This document shows, one piece after another, positions 15,180-23,109 of a stretch of DNA of 23,858 bases. The position numbers and the translations under genes are program-made. A model generated the notes under the pieces. It did not search any database, was not told the DNA's origin, and saw only the letters and a program-made list of their open reading frames with translations. Position 1 is the stretch's first letter. Every line of letters begins with the position of its first letter. Origin of the DNA: Alphaproteobacteria bacterium UBA3773 (GTDB lineage Bacteria > Pseudomonadota > Alphaproteobacteria > RF32 > CAG-239); the NCBI GenBank assembly GCA_002372275.1, contig DFFP01000030.1, positions 1 to 23,858 of the forward strand, given 5' to 3'.

Positions 15180-16010
15180 TTATAGTAATTTTGCAATTTC
15201 AAGATAAGAAGATGGCGAAATTTCTTCGGCACGCAAAGTTGTCGGTATATGAAGCTTTTCGCAGATTTGATCTATATTTGAAATGGATTTTAAGCTTTGT
15301 CTGATCATTTTGCGACGTCCGCCAAAGGCGAGCATCGTTAATTTTTCGACTTTTTGTATATCTTCATTTGTCGGATGATTTTTGAGTGGTCTTAAAAGTA
15401 AAACGCTTGATGAAACTTTCGGGGCAGGGGTAAAATATGAAGGAGATAATGTCCAAAGGCGTTGAACATCACACAACAACTGCGTGATAACCGAAATTCT
15501 GCCGTAATCTTTTGTTTTAATCGGGGCCATGATGCGATCGGCAACTTCTTTTTGAAACATCAAGGTCATGGCAGAGATTGACTGCAAATTTTGAAGCCAC
15601 ATCATCAAAAGCGGAACAGAAATGTTATAAGGAAGATTTGAAAAAATCTGCAAATTTTGAGCCTTCAAAGATTGGATATCAAAATGCAGGGCATCTGATG
15701 ATAAAATATTCATCGGCGCATTTGTTTGTGTTTTTAAATCTTCCATAATCTGAACAAAACGTTCGTCTTTTTCGATCAGATTAAAAACTTTTGGATTTTT
15801 CTTTAAAATCGCACGTGTTAAACCGCCGGGGCCGGGGCCGACTTCAAGAACGTTATGTTGAGATAAGTCGCTTAAAGCTTGTTTTTCAAGTGAGAGAGAA
15901 ACAATTTTGTCTGTGACGTTTTGATCAAGCAAAAAATTTTGCCCTAATGATTTTTTAGCCATCAGACCATATTCTTGAACGGTTTGATAAAGTGTTTTTT
16001 GAAATTCCAT
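15180..16010 (-). CDS. rsmA: RsmA (KsgA), 16S rRNA dimethyladenosine transferase
   Basis: 276 residues. It dimethylates A1518 and A1519 of 16S rRNA with S-adenosylmethionine during late 30S assembly. Signatures: KKSLGQNFLLDQNVTDKIV (about 19-37), the SAM loop VLEVGPGPGGLTRAIL (about 54-69), the catalytic motif NLPYNIS (about 125-131), and the C-terminal FGGRRKMIRQSLK. The ATG directly follows the surA stop (TAAATG), so translation is probably coupled. pdxA, which stands between surA and rsmA in many proteobacteria, is absent here. Confidence 0.96.
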   Translation of the reverse strand: MEFQKTLYQTVQEYGLMAKKSLGQNFLLDQNVTDKIVSLSLEKQALSDLSQHNVLEVGPGPGGLTRAILKKNPKVFNLIEKDERFVQIMEDLKTQTNAPMNILSSDALHFDIQSLKAQNLQIFSNLPYNISVPLLMMWLQNLQSISAMTLMFQKEVADRIMAPIKTKDYGRISVITQLLCDVQRLWTLSPSYFTPAPKVSSSVLLLRPLKNHPTNEDIQKVEKLTMLAFGGRRKMIRQSLKSISNIDQICEKLHIPTTLRAEEISPSSYLEIAKLL

Positions 16011-17147
16011 TTAAGCTTTCCGATTGATAATGGCCTTGTTTCGCAAATCTCGAAGATATTTGTTGGCAATTTCTTCAAGCTTTTTGTTTTCTAAAATTTT
16101 GCGCACATCACTTTCTGTCGGTACGGGCATTTGATCAACACCCGGGGTGTATTTTTGGTTTAATTTTAAGATATGATAATTGTTTCCGATCAGAATGGGT
16201 TTAGAAATATCGCCGCTTTTCATTGTTTTTAAGGTGTTCAAAAACTTTTCTGAAAGTTGTTCTGATGAAACCCAGCCTAAATTTCCACCGTTTTTGGAAG
16301 TCGGGCTTGATGAAAACTGCATGGCATAAAGTTCAAAACGCGGATCGCTGTTTAAGACTTGAACGAGTTCATTGATATGTTCGGCATTTTTTTTAGGAAT
16401 CACAATCTCTGAAATCATGAATTTTTGTCTTTTTGAATCACGGGTAATATCGTCAATGGCCTTTTTGATGTCATTTTTACTGACCCGTACTTCTTGTGAT
16501 GCTTTCATCTGAACAAGTTTTGACCATGCCATTTCAGATTTCATCTGTTCAAAAAACACACTTTGGTCGACTTGCGCTTCTTTAAGCATTGCTTGAAAAT
16601 CTTCCGGCGTTGTTCCGTTTCCTTGAACAAATGCCTGATACCCGTTTTGAAGTTCTTGAGAAGTGATGTTAATGCCTTTTTGTTTGGCTTCTTGTAATTT
16701 AATTTTTTCATCAATTGTGTTATTTAAGATGCGCTCAAGAATCATATCTCGGTTTTGGGGTGTAATCGGAATTTGTGTCGTTGCGACAAAAACATTGGCT
16801 CGCTGTTGCATATCACGGTTTGTGATAACTTCGCCGTTGACTTCGGCATAAACTTTGAAGGTATTGCCAAATAAATTAACAGGTCTTAATGCTTGACGAC
16901 GTGCTTCTTCAGCTTTTCTGAATTCTTCTTCACGACGGCGCATTTCTTCTTCATAAGCTTTTTGTTGGCGAGCCTGTTCTTCTTCATAGGCACGTTTTGC
17001 CTGTTCTTCATAACTTAAAGGCTCTTGAAACATAATCGAATTTTGTTTTGAGGCGCGTGCGGCTGTGTCAAGATCGTTCGGATTAAAGGGTTGCGCCGAA
17101 GCCTTAAAAGTCAACATTCCCATCAATATGATTATGAAATAATGCAC
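16011..17147 (-). CDS. surA: SurA-like periplasmic chaperone / peptidyl-prolyl isomerase
   Basis: 378 residues from the GTG at 17147, which has AAGGAG 7 bases upstream and begins a clean signal peptide (MHYFIIILMGMLTFKASA). The longer frame to 17288 overlaps lptD and reads as non-signal sequence. SurA escorts outer-membrane proteins such as LptD through the periplasm. After the signal comes an unusual Glu/Arg/Lys-rich stretch (about residues 45-90, with YEEEQARQQKAYEEEMRRR) that looks like a coiled coil. The SurA N-terminal domain follows (VYAEVNGEVITNRDMQQR, about 101 onward), then one parvulin domain (KFMISEIVIPKK ... QFSSSPTSKNGGNLGWV ... KPILIGNNYHILKL). The start is 13 bases after the lptD stop; the gene abuts rsmA. 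Confidence 0.9.
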   Translation of the reverse strand: MHYFIIILMGMLTFKASAQPFNPNDLDTAARASKQNSIMFQEPLSYEEQAKRAYEEEQARQQKAYEEEMRRREEEFRKAEEARRQALRPVNLFGNTFKVYAEVNGEVITNRDMQQRANVFVATTQIPITPQNRDMILERILNNTIDEKIKLQEAKQKGINITSQELQNGYQAFVQGNGTTPEDFQAMLKEAQVDQSVFFEQMKSEMAWSKLVQMKASQEVRVSKNDIKKAIDDITRDSKRQKFMISEIVIPKKNAEHINELVQVLNSDPRFELYAMQFSSSPTSKNGGNLGWVSSEQLSEKFLNTLKTMKSGDISKPILIGNNYHILKLNQKYTPGVDQMPVPTESDVRKILENKKLEEIANKYLRDLRNKAIINRKA

Positions 17148-17160
17148 TGTTTTTCTCCTT

Positions 17161-19428
17161 TTAATTGCCCATTCCACCAAGTGTTTTGAGGTAGAATGTA
17201 AATTTAAATTCGTATGAATCGTCCAAGTCCGGATCGTTTGAATTATATTTTTTGACGTTTGTGACAAACATAAAACACTCATCTTCATAAATCAGATTTC
17301 CGCCATGCTCGAGTGAACGACCGCCATCTTCAAGATCCTGCCTGTTATAGATATCAATTGACCAATCGCGCGTTAAACCGGCATGGAGTGCCAAATAAAG
17401 TTCTTGACGCTCAGCCAGCGATTCTGCTGAATGTCTGTTTTTTTGAAGATATATGTATGAAGCGTACAAATTCAACATATTTGTTCCAAATCTGCCGGCC
17501 AGTTCGCTGTAATTAAACTTATAGTCTTCTCTGTCTAATCTGAAACGATAGGTCAAATCAAGGTAATCAGCCGGTTTGGCATAAATTCGCCCGACGTAAT
17601 CGGACAGATGTCCGTTATTTTCGGTGGCTTTGCTGAAACTTGTCTTTTTGTTAAAGTGATAGCTTTGGGCTAAAAATGCAGATGTGCGGCCCATGATATT
17701 GCCATAGTTGCTGAAATTAAAACCGTAACTGATACGGCTGCCGTTGTCGTTTTTGTCATAGCCGGCATATCTGTCTAAATCTAAAACGTTTGTGTCTTCC
17801 AAGCTGGCATTTTGACTGTCTTCATTGGGGATTTTAGACGGTTTATTTCCGCCGTTCGGTGCAATTACACCGACAACGACGGGCTCTATGATTTGACGTG
17901 TGTTTTCACTTGCTTTGATAAAGGGTAATTTCCATTCAATGCCGAGCTGTGGAAATATGCGGACAGGGTTTCCTTTATAGTCTTTTGCCGTATCATAATC
18001 TCGATAATCATTGACGTGATAGGCATCTGTTTTAACAGAACCTACGATGCGATAACGTTCACCGAACTGACTTGTCCATGGAAGGTTAACGCTGTTAATC
18101 ATGGAAGCTCTGTGTGATTGAATGCCGCCTGAATGATAAACAGAAGCCAAAGATAAATTGTTTTTCATGTAGGCACCGATATCATTCGGATCTGAGATAA
18201 ATTCAGATTCAATATAAGGGAGAACAAGCGGTTTGTTATAGTTGAGACGTCGGTATTCTTTTTGATCTCTGACTTTTAAGTCATAACTGACCAATTTGTA
18301 ATAATAAGCTTCAAGTGTTGTATAGTTTCGACTTTGAAAACGCTCAAAGGCAAGTTTTGAAGTCAGCCAGGCCTGATCATCTTGGTCAAGAGAAAGTTCT
18401 TTCAAATAAAGACTGTCGGAAGCATAGTTAATATCTGTTGTGGCAAGCCATGTGTCGGAGAGTTCGTAGCGACCTTTGGCAAAAAGGTTGCCACGGTTGC
18501 GATCACGTTCTTTGTTGTCATCATTTAAATAGGTTCCTTCGGCTTCAATGTAGCCTTTTTGAACATAACCTCTGTAACGTCCGCCCCAAACAATACCTTT
18601 TTTGGAAGTAAAAGTCGGCGAAAATAAAATGTCAGAATGTGGGTCAATAGCCCAAAAATAATTGATCTGTGCTGCACTGCCGAGATAGCTCGAACTCATA
18701 ATTTTAGGGGTCATAAAACCGGAACGGCGTTTAACGCTCGGATCAGGATGTGATAAAAACGGCAAATATAAAACCGGAACATTTTTAATATCTAAAAATG
18801 CGTCGTTGTAGTTGATATTTTGGCTTTCGGCATCATGTGTCACTTTTCGGGCACGAATTCGCCATAACGGAGATTTTTCGTTCGGGGCTTCGCAAAAATC
18901 ACAAGGGGTGAAAACAGCATAACGCATGATTTTGTTGTTGTTTTCTTTTTTATGAAAATGCTCGGCCCACAGTCTGCTCTCATCTCTCATAATAACTTTG
19001 ATTTTATTCATTTCGGCCATGGTGAGTTTGTCATTTAAATTGACTTCGTCTGCCGAGATTTCCATGCCGTCAGGCTCTGTTAAACGAACATTTCCGGTGG
19101 CTGTAATTTGATTTGTTTTTTGATTATAAATGAGATGATCGGTGTAAAGAGTAAGATTTTCACGCTCAATAATAACGTTTCCCGAAGCTTCAATGGTTTG
19201 CGATTCTTGATTTGAAATTATTTCATCAGCTGAAAAATAAATGTCCGGTTCAGCGTTGTTTGATGATTCTTGAGGTAAAATATCTGTGATGTTGCGCTCA
19301 GGGTCAACAGATATAAACGGAGAACTTTCCGTTGTTTTTGAAAGTTCACCCGCAATTGGCTCAGCGTTGAGGTTAGGGACACTCCCAAAAAGTGTTAATG
19401 CGATAAACAAAAACCTTTTATTTGGCAT
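17161..19428 (-). CDS. lptD: LptD, outer-membrane LPS assembly protein
   Basis: 755 residues. LptD is the beta-barrel that inserts lipopolysaccharide into the outer leaflet together with LptE. A signal peptide (MPNKRFLFIALTLFGSVPNLNA) is followed by an OstA-type beta-jellyroll (about 68-170: ANVIIEREN-like repeats such as ASGNVIIERENLTLYTDHL and ATGNVRLTEPDGMEISADEV) that docks the LptA bridge. The barrel starts near FTPCDFCEAPNEKSPLWRIRA and ends with strands FKFTFYLKTLGG. Cysteines are few: the pair in CDFC and one near the C-terminus (DECFMF), compatible with a disulfide. The gene overlaps lptF by 11 bases. Confidence 0.93.
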   Translation of the reverse strand: MPNKRFLFIALTLFGSVPNLNAEPIAGELSKTTESSPFISVDPERNITDILPQESSNNAEPDIYFSADEIISNQESQTIEASGNVIIERENLTLYTDHLIYNQKTNQITATGNVRLTEPDGMEISADEVNLNDKLTMAEMNKIKVIMRDESRLWAEHFHKKENNNKIMRYAVFTPCDFCEAPNEKSPLWRIRARKVTHDAESQNINYNDAFLDIKNVPVLYLPFLSHPDPSVKRRSGFMTPKIMSSSYLGSAAQINYFWAIDPHSDILFSPTFTSKKGIVWGGRYRGYVQKGYIEAEGTYLNDDNKERDRNRGNLFAKGRYELSDTWLATTDINYASDSLYLKELSLDQDDQAWLTSKLAFERFQSRNYTTLEAYYYKLVSYDLKVRDQKEYRRLNYNKPLVLPYIESEFISDPNDIGAYMKNNLSLASVYHSGGIQSHRASMINSVNLPWTSQFGERYRIVGSVKTDAYHVNDYRDYDTAKDYKGNPVRIFPQLGIEWKLPFIKASENTRQIIEPVVVGVIAPNGGNKPSKIPNEDSQNASLEDTNVLDLDRYAGYDKNDNGSRISYGFNFSNYGNIMGRTSAFLAQSYHFNKKTSFSKATENNGHLSDYVGRIYAKPADYLDLTYRFRLDREDYKFNYSELAGRFGTNMLNLYASYIYLQKNRHSAESLAERQELYLALHAGLTRDWSIDIYNRQDLEDGGRSLEHGGNLIYEDECFMFVTNVKKYNSNDPDLDDSYEFKFTFYLKTLGGMGN

Positions 19429-20551
19429 AAGCGGTTCTCCGAAATCTGTTTTTGACTTTAATCCAAATAAACGGATTATAAAAGACTAACAAATATAAAC
19501 ATCCCAAAAGCGGAACAATGCAGTTCAAATATAAAAACGGTAAAAAGTATAAGGATCTGCCTGCCAAATTTGTGAAAATCAAATCAAGCCCCAAAGTGAT
19601 AATCATAACAAATACCGAAATTGAAATGATTTTTGTTTGTCCGCGGCGATTGAAATTTCCAATAAGTAACCCCGTGCAGGCAAGCAAAGCAAAAACTAAA
19701 TTATACCAAGGTGTGACTAGGCGCCTATGACCTTCGACAATATATTTTCGCATATCTCCGTCGGAAAGAGCGGTATTTGTTTTGGCATTTAACAGCTCTG
19801 GTAATGATTTTTCACGAATGGTCGCTTCTTTTAAGCCTCCCTTACCAAATCCGCCCAAGTCAATGGAATAACGTGAAAATTGAAGAGATGTAAAACGATT
19901 ATGAATTTTATCAAGCTGTTGACGAGATCCGTTGATTAAAATGATATGCGGATGATCGTTTTCATAAATAATGCGACCTTTTTCAGCAGATAAAGTCACT
20001 TTTTCTTCAGGATTTGTTTCGTCGCTTAACAAAATACCGGATACCGATCCGTCGTTTTCATGCTTTGTGATGAAAACGGTTAAGTTTGTCTTTAAGTTCG
20101 TAAATTCACCTTCGCGGAACATTAAATGAGAAACATTGTTTTTAATTTCCCATTCCAAGCGTCTGAAAGTTTCTTCGGCCTTTGGAATACCGACGTTTTG
20201 AACATAAATGCTAAAAAATGAGAGTATGATTCCCATCAAAATAGGCGCACAAGCGTTTCGAAGCGGACTGATGCCGGAGGCCTGCATAATCACAAGCTCT
20301 CTGTCAGAAAGCAGACGATTATATACAAAAAGCACAGATGTAAACAGCGCAATCGGCGATAACACGTTAAACAGTTGAGGCATTAAAAGGGAAGTCAGTT
20401 CAACGAAAAGTCGTAAGGGCAATCCCTTGTTTGTGACCATTTCAATAAAGCGCAAAGACTGTGTGAGCCAAAGCATTGAAAGCAGAGAGAACACAACCAA
20501 GAAAAACCCGCTCGTGATTTGTCCTAAAATATATCGTGTTAATTTTTTCAT
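19418..20551 (-). CDS. lptF: LptF-type permease of the LPS transporter
   Basis: 377 residues from the ATG at 20551; a TTG 18 bases further up adds MSILLS but lies in what looks like the promoter. LptF and LptG form the membrane part of the LptB2FG ABC transporter that extracts LPS from the inner membrane. The N-terminus (LTRYILGQITSGFFLVVFSLLSMLWLTQSLRF) and the coupling region ELVIMQASGISPLRNA are typical of LptF. Six membrane segments are visible: three N-terminal (about 10-120) and three C-terminal (about 285-365), around a periplasmic beta-jellyroll (about 130-250). LptF rather than LptG is my reading of the WLTQSLRF and FNRRGQ motifs. No lptG follows; lptD starts inside its end. No ribosome binding site is seen. 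Confidence 0.87.
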   Translation of the reverse strand: MKKLTRYILGQITSGFFLVVFSLLSMLWLTQSLRFIEMVTNKGLPLRLFVELTSLLMPQLFNVLSPIALFTSVLFVYNRLLSDRELVIMQASGISPLRNACAPILMGIILSFFSIYVQNVGIPKAEETFRRLEWEIKNNVSHLMFREGEFTNLKTNLTVFITKHENDGSVSGILLSDETNPEEKVTLSAEKGRIIYENDHPHIILINGSRQQLDKIHNRFTSLQFSRYSIDLGGFGKGGLKEATIREKSLPELLNAKTNTALSDGDMRKYIVEGHRRLVTPWYNLVFALLACTGLLIGNFNRRGQTKIISISVFVMIITLGLDLIFTNLAGRSLYFLPFLYLNCIVPLLGCLYLLVFYNPFIWIKVKNRFRRTAYAK

Positions 20552-20557
20552 GGACAG

Positions 20558-20563
20558 CAGTAT
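20558..20563 (-). promoter_or_regulatory. Candidate -10 element of lptF
   Basis: TATACT on the minus strand ends 7 bases before the lptF ATG, which would make the transcript leaderless. The -35 region is weak (TTGTTT at 19-base spacing). No Shine-Dalgarno sequence precedes the ATG, in line with this reading. Confidence 0.35.
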
Positions 20564-20619
20564 AGACAATACAGATAAAAAATAAACAATAAACTTCGTT
20601 TACTTCACAAAAAACACGT

Positions 20620-21078
20620 TTATATGTATTTCATGGCATCAAGGGCTCCCTGTAAAATGTAGGCAGCCGCCGAGGCATCAAGTATTTTTTTTCGTTTAGA
20701 GCGCGACATATCAACCTCTTTAATAAGCATATTTTCAACAGCAACAGATGACAATCTTTCATCCCAAAAGCAATAGGGCAAGTGTGTTGCCTCAAAAACT
20801 TTAAGTGCAAAGGTGCGTACAAGTTCAGCCGTTGTTCCTTCTACGCCGTTCATTTGTTTGGGCATACCATAGATAAGCCCGCAGATTTCGCGTTCGGCGA
20901 TAATTTGTTTGATTTGCAAAATATCTTTTTCAAAACTTTTACGCTCAATAATTTTATATGATGTGGCAATTGTCAAACTCAAATCCGAAACGGCAACACC
21001 AAGACGTTTTGTGCCGAAATCGAATCCGAGAACGGATTTTTTGGGGGAAAGCGTATTTTTAAATTCTTTTAAGTCCAT
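20620..21078 (-). CDS. ruvX: RuvX/YqgF family RNase H-fold nuclease
   Basis: 152 residues, normal length. YqgF proteins process the 5' end of pre-16S rRNA and have also been proposed as Holliday-junction resolvases. The RNase H-like fold shows GFDFGTKRLGVAVSD (about 18-32, first catalytic Asp), the middle LIYGMPKQMNG, DERLSSVAVENML (about 101-113) and the final DASAAAYILQ (Asp, about 134). AGAGGA before the ATG supports the start. It is divergent from tolB and upstream of lptF on the same strand. Confidence 0.93.
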   Translation of the reverse strand: MDLKEFKNTLSPKKSVLGFDFGTKRLGVAVSDLSLTIATSYKIIERKSFEKDILQIKQIIAEREICGLIYGMPKQMNGVEGTTAELVRTFALKVFEATHLPYCFWDERLSSVAVENMLIKEVDMSRSKRKKILDASAAAYILQGALDAMKYI

Positions 21079-21201
21079 AATTTCCTCTTTTGGGATTAGA
21101 ATAAAGAAAAATAAAAAGATGTCAAATAAACTTTTTGCTAATTGAATTTTAAGAATATGGCGTTAAACTCCTTATATTCAATTTAATTAAAGGATTTCAA
21201 A

Positions 21202-22533
21202 ATGAAATTTAGATATTTACTTTTTGCAATAGCATGCTTTTTCACGCTTCCGGTGCATGCGGAACTTGAAATTAACATCAATGGTGCGATGCGCGAGCCG
21301 ATGCCGATTGCAATCCCGAAAATTGCGAGCCAATCCGGGGCTTTCGGACAACTTTTCGGAATCGGAATGTATGCTTCTAAAATCAGAAGTGTTGTGATGG
21401 CTGATTTGGAAAGAAGCGGTCTTTTCAGAATTATTGACGAATCCAGCTATATTGAAGATTTGGATTCAATTAACGAAAGACCGAATTTCAACGATTGGAA
21501 AGCGATTAAAAGTGATGCATTGTTGCAAAGTGCCATCAGCGAAACCGAAAACGGTAAATTAAAAGTTGAATTTCGTTTGTGGGATGTGATGGCCTCAACC
21601 CAGCTTCAAGGCCAATCATTTACAACCACAAAAGAAAATTGGCGTCGCTTGGCCCATATGATCGCCGATAATATTTATGAACGCTTGACGGGTGAAAAAG
21701 GTTATTTTGATACACGTATTGTTTATGTTTCGGAATCAGGACCGGCTACACGTCGCGTCAAAAGATTGGCTTTGATGGATCAAGATGGTGAAAATCATAA
21801 GTTTTTAACTTCAGGTGCTTCTATGGCCTTAACACCTCGTTTTTCACCTAACATGCAAAAAGTAACTTATATCTCGTTTGTCAATGATAATCCGAAAGTT
21901 TACATTTTGGATATTGAAACAGGTAAACAAGAATTATTGGGTAATTTCCCCGGAATGACGTTTGCGCCTGTTTTTTCGCCTGACAGCTCAAAAGTTTTGC
22001 TCTCGTTTGCTGCAAAAGGAAATACCGAAATTTATGAAATGGATTTAAATAAAAAATCGACTCGTCAAATTACAAAGCATCCGGCCATTGATACATCACC
22101 TTCTTACTCGCCGGATGGTGAGAAAATTGTGTTCAATTCTGACAGAGGCGGCAATCAACAGCTTTATGTGATGGATTCCGACGGATCAAATGTTGAGCGC
22201 ATCAGTTTCGGAAATGGCAGATATGCAACACCTGTTTGGTCCCCGAGAGGCGATTATATTGCCTTTACAAAAATGGCAAACGGCGAATTTTATATCGGTG
22301 TGATGCATCCGGATGGTACAGGCGAACGCATTATTGCAAGCGGTTATCTTGTTGAAGGACCGACATGGTCCCCAAATGGACGTGTGTTGATGTATTTTAA
22401 ACAAGATCGCAGTTCAGGAAGTCGTGCGGCACCGGTTAAATTATATACCATTGATGTGACAGGCTACAATGAACGTATGGTTGTGACGCCCGCTGAGGCC
22501 TCAGATCCGGCTTGGTCACCTTTGTTGCCTTAA
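21202..22533 (+). CDS. tolB: TolB, periplasmic protein of the Tol-Pal system
   Basis: 443 residues. TolB links Pal and the TolQRA motor to keep the outer membrane attached during division. A signal peptide (MKFRYLLFAIACFFTLPVHA, about 1-20) is followed by the N-terminal alpha/beta domain (about 21-165, ending ADNIYERLTGEKGYFDTRIVYVSE) and a beta-propeller with repeated blade motifs: PRFSPNMQKVTYIS, PVFSPDSSKVLLS, PSYSPDGEKIVFNSDRGG, PVWSPRGDYIAFT, PTWSPNGRVLMYF and a final PAWSPL. Length is normal. AAAGGA stands 7 bases upstream of the ATG. Neither tolQRA before it nor pal after it is in the window: an unrelated minus-strand gene follows the terminator. Confidence 0.96.
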   Translation: MKFRYLLFAIACFFTLPVHAELEININGAMREPMPIAIPKIASQSGAFGQLFGIGMYASKIRSVVMADLERSGLFRIIDESSYIEDLDSINERPNFNDWKAIKSDALLQSAISETENGKLKVEFRLWDVMASTQLQGQSFTTTKENWRRLAHMIADNIYERLTGEKGYFDTRIVYVSESGPATRRVKRLALMDQDGENHKFLTSGASMALTPRFSPNMQKVTYISFVNDNPKVYILDIETGKQELLGNFPGMTFAPVFSPDSSKVLLSFAAKGNTEIYEMDLNKKSTRQITKHPAIDTSPSYSPDGEKIVFNSDRGGNQQLYVMDSDGSNVERISFGNGRYATPVWSPRGDYIAFTKMANGEFYIGVMHPDGTGERIIASGYLVEGPTWSPNGRVLMYFKQDRSSGSRAAPVKLYTIDVTGYNERMVVTPAEASDPAWSPLLP

Positions 22534-22543
22534 AATAAATTAA

Positions 22544-22585
22544 CAAAAAAAAATCCCTTTCCGTTTTGGAAGGGGATTTTTTTTT
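22544..22585. terminator. Terminator after tolB
   Basis: A 10-bp GC-containing stem (22553-22562 with 22568-22577, one wobble) with loop GTTTT, extended by A's on the left and T's on the right. Its symmetry lets it also serve the minus-strand gene that ends at 22589. Confidence 0.9.
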
Positions 22586-22588
22586 AAG

Positions 22589-22933
22589 CTAGAGCAACGG
22601 TGTTGCCATGAGCTCTTCAGAGTACACACGCCGGAAATATAATTTCCGAACATAGTTTGGAGCGAGGATCAAACTTTCGCCGTCAGATGTAAAGAATCTT
22701 TCCGATTCTTTGCTTTTTACATGAGAGGCAGGTTTGGGGTCCATTTTAGGACAAACTTGGCAAAAACATGCATCAGCAATGTCAATGAACTTTTGACGAC
22801 CGACGATCTCAAGCCCGAGACGCATGTGGTGCTCGTCATGAATAATTACCCAGCAGGTTTGTACATGCTCCGGAATGCGAAAAAATTCGCGCAAAAAGGA
22901 CATATCTTTGTCCATAGGTCTTTTCTTTTCCAT
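22589..22933 (-). CDS. Small protein of unknown function with a CxCxxC motif
   Basis: 114 residues, no recognised family. It is soluble-looking and lacks a signal peptide or membrane segment. It begins with a charged stretch (MEKKRPMDKDMSF), has His/Glu/Asp-rich HDEHHMRLGLE (about 32-42), then a cysteine cluster DACFCQVCP (about 53-61) that could bind a metal or be redox active, and ends with RKLYFRRVYSEELMATP. The ribosome binding site is weak; the ATG codons at residues 7 and 11 are possible starts. A candidate promoter (TTGACA at 23010-23015, 17-base spacer, CATACA at 22987-22992, minus strand) stands upstream, and the tolB terminator ends it. The overlapping + strand frame 22721-22960 looks less protein-like. 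Confidence 0.6.
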   Translation of the reverse strand: MEKKRPMDKDMSFLREFFRIPEHVQTCWVIIHDEHHMRLGLEIVGRQKFIDIADACFCQVCPKMDPKPASHVKSKESERFFTSDGESLILAPNYVRKLYFRRVYSEELMATPLL

Positions 22934-22986
22934 ATTTTATGGAGTTTTAAAGGTGAATAATTTGATAATGTTTATTGGTTAGGTAG

Positions 22987-23015
22987 TGTATGACACAATT
23001 TTAAAAGTTTGTCAA
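22987..23015 (-). promoter_or_regulatory. Candidate promoter of the small CxCxxC protein gene
   Basis: On the minus strand: a perfect TTGACA (23010-23015), a 17-base spacer and CATACA (22987-22992), about 54 bases before the start codon. The -10 match is poor, so this is tentative. Confidence 0.4.
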
Positions 23016-23056
23016 CTGTAATTTTCGAAAAAAATATATTTTTGTCAAATTACTTC

Positions 23057-23085
23057 TTGACAGTACAGAGGATTTTTACTAGAAT
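23057..23085 (+). promoter_or_regulatory. Strong consensus promoter of the last gene
   Basis: TTGACA (23057-23062), a 17-base spacer, TAGAAT (23080-23085): eleven of twelve consensus bases. The expected start is near 23092, leaving a leader of about 18 bases with AAAGGAG (23097-23103). Confidence 0.75.
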
Positions 23086-23109
23086 AACTTCAAAATAAAG
23101 GAGATTGAT

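Noticed and set aside
17148..17288. Longer surA start at 17288
   Set aside because: It overlaps lptD, adds about 47 residues without signal character, and ignores the good AAGGAG before the GTG at 17147.
22721..22960. Plus-strand frame of 79 codons opposite the small CxCxxC gene
   Set aside because: The minus-strand frame is longer, lies between a promoter candidate and the tolB terminator, and looks more protein-like.
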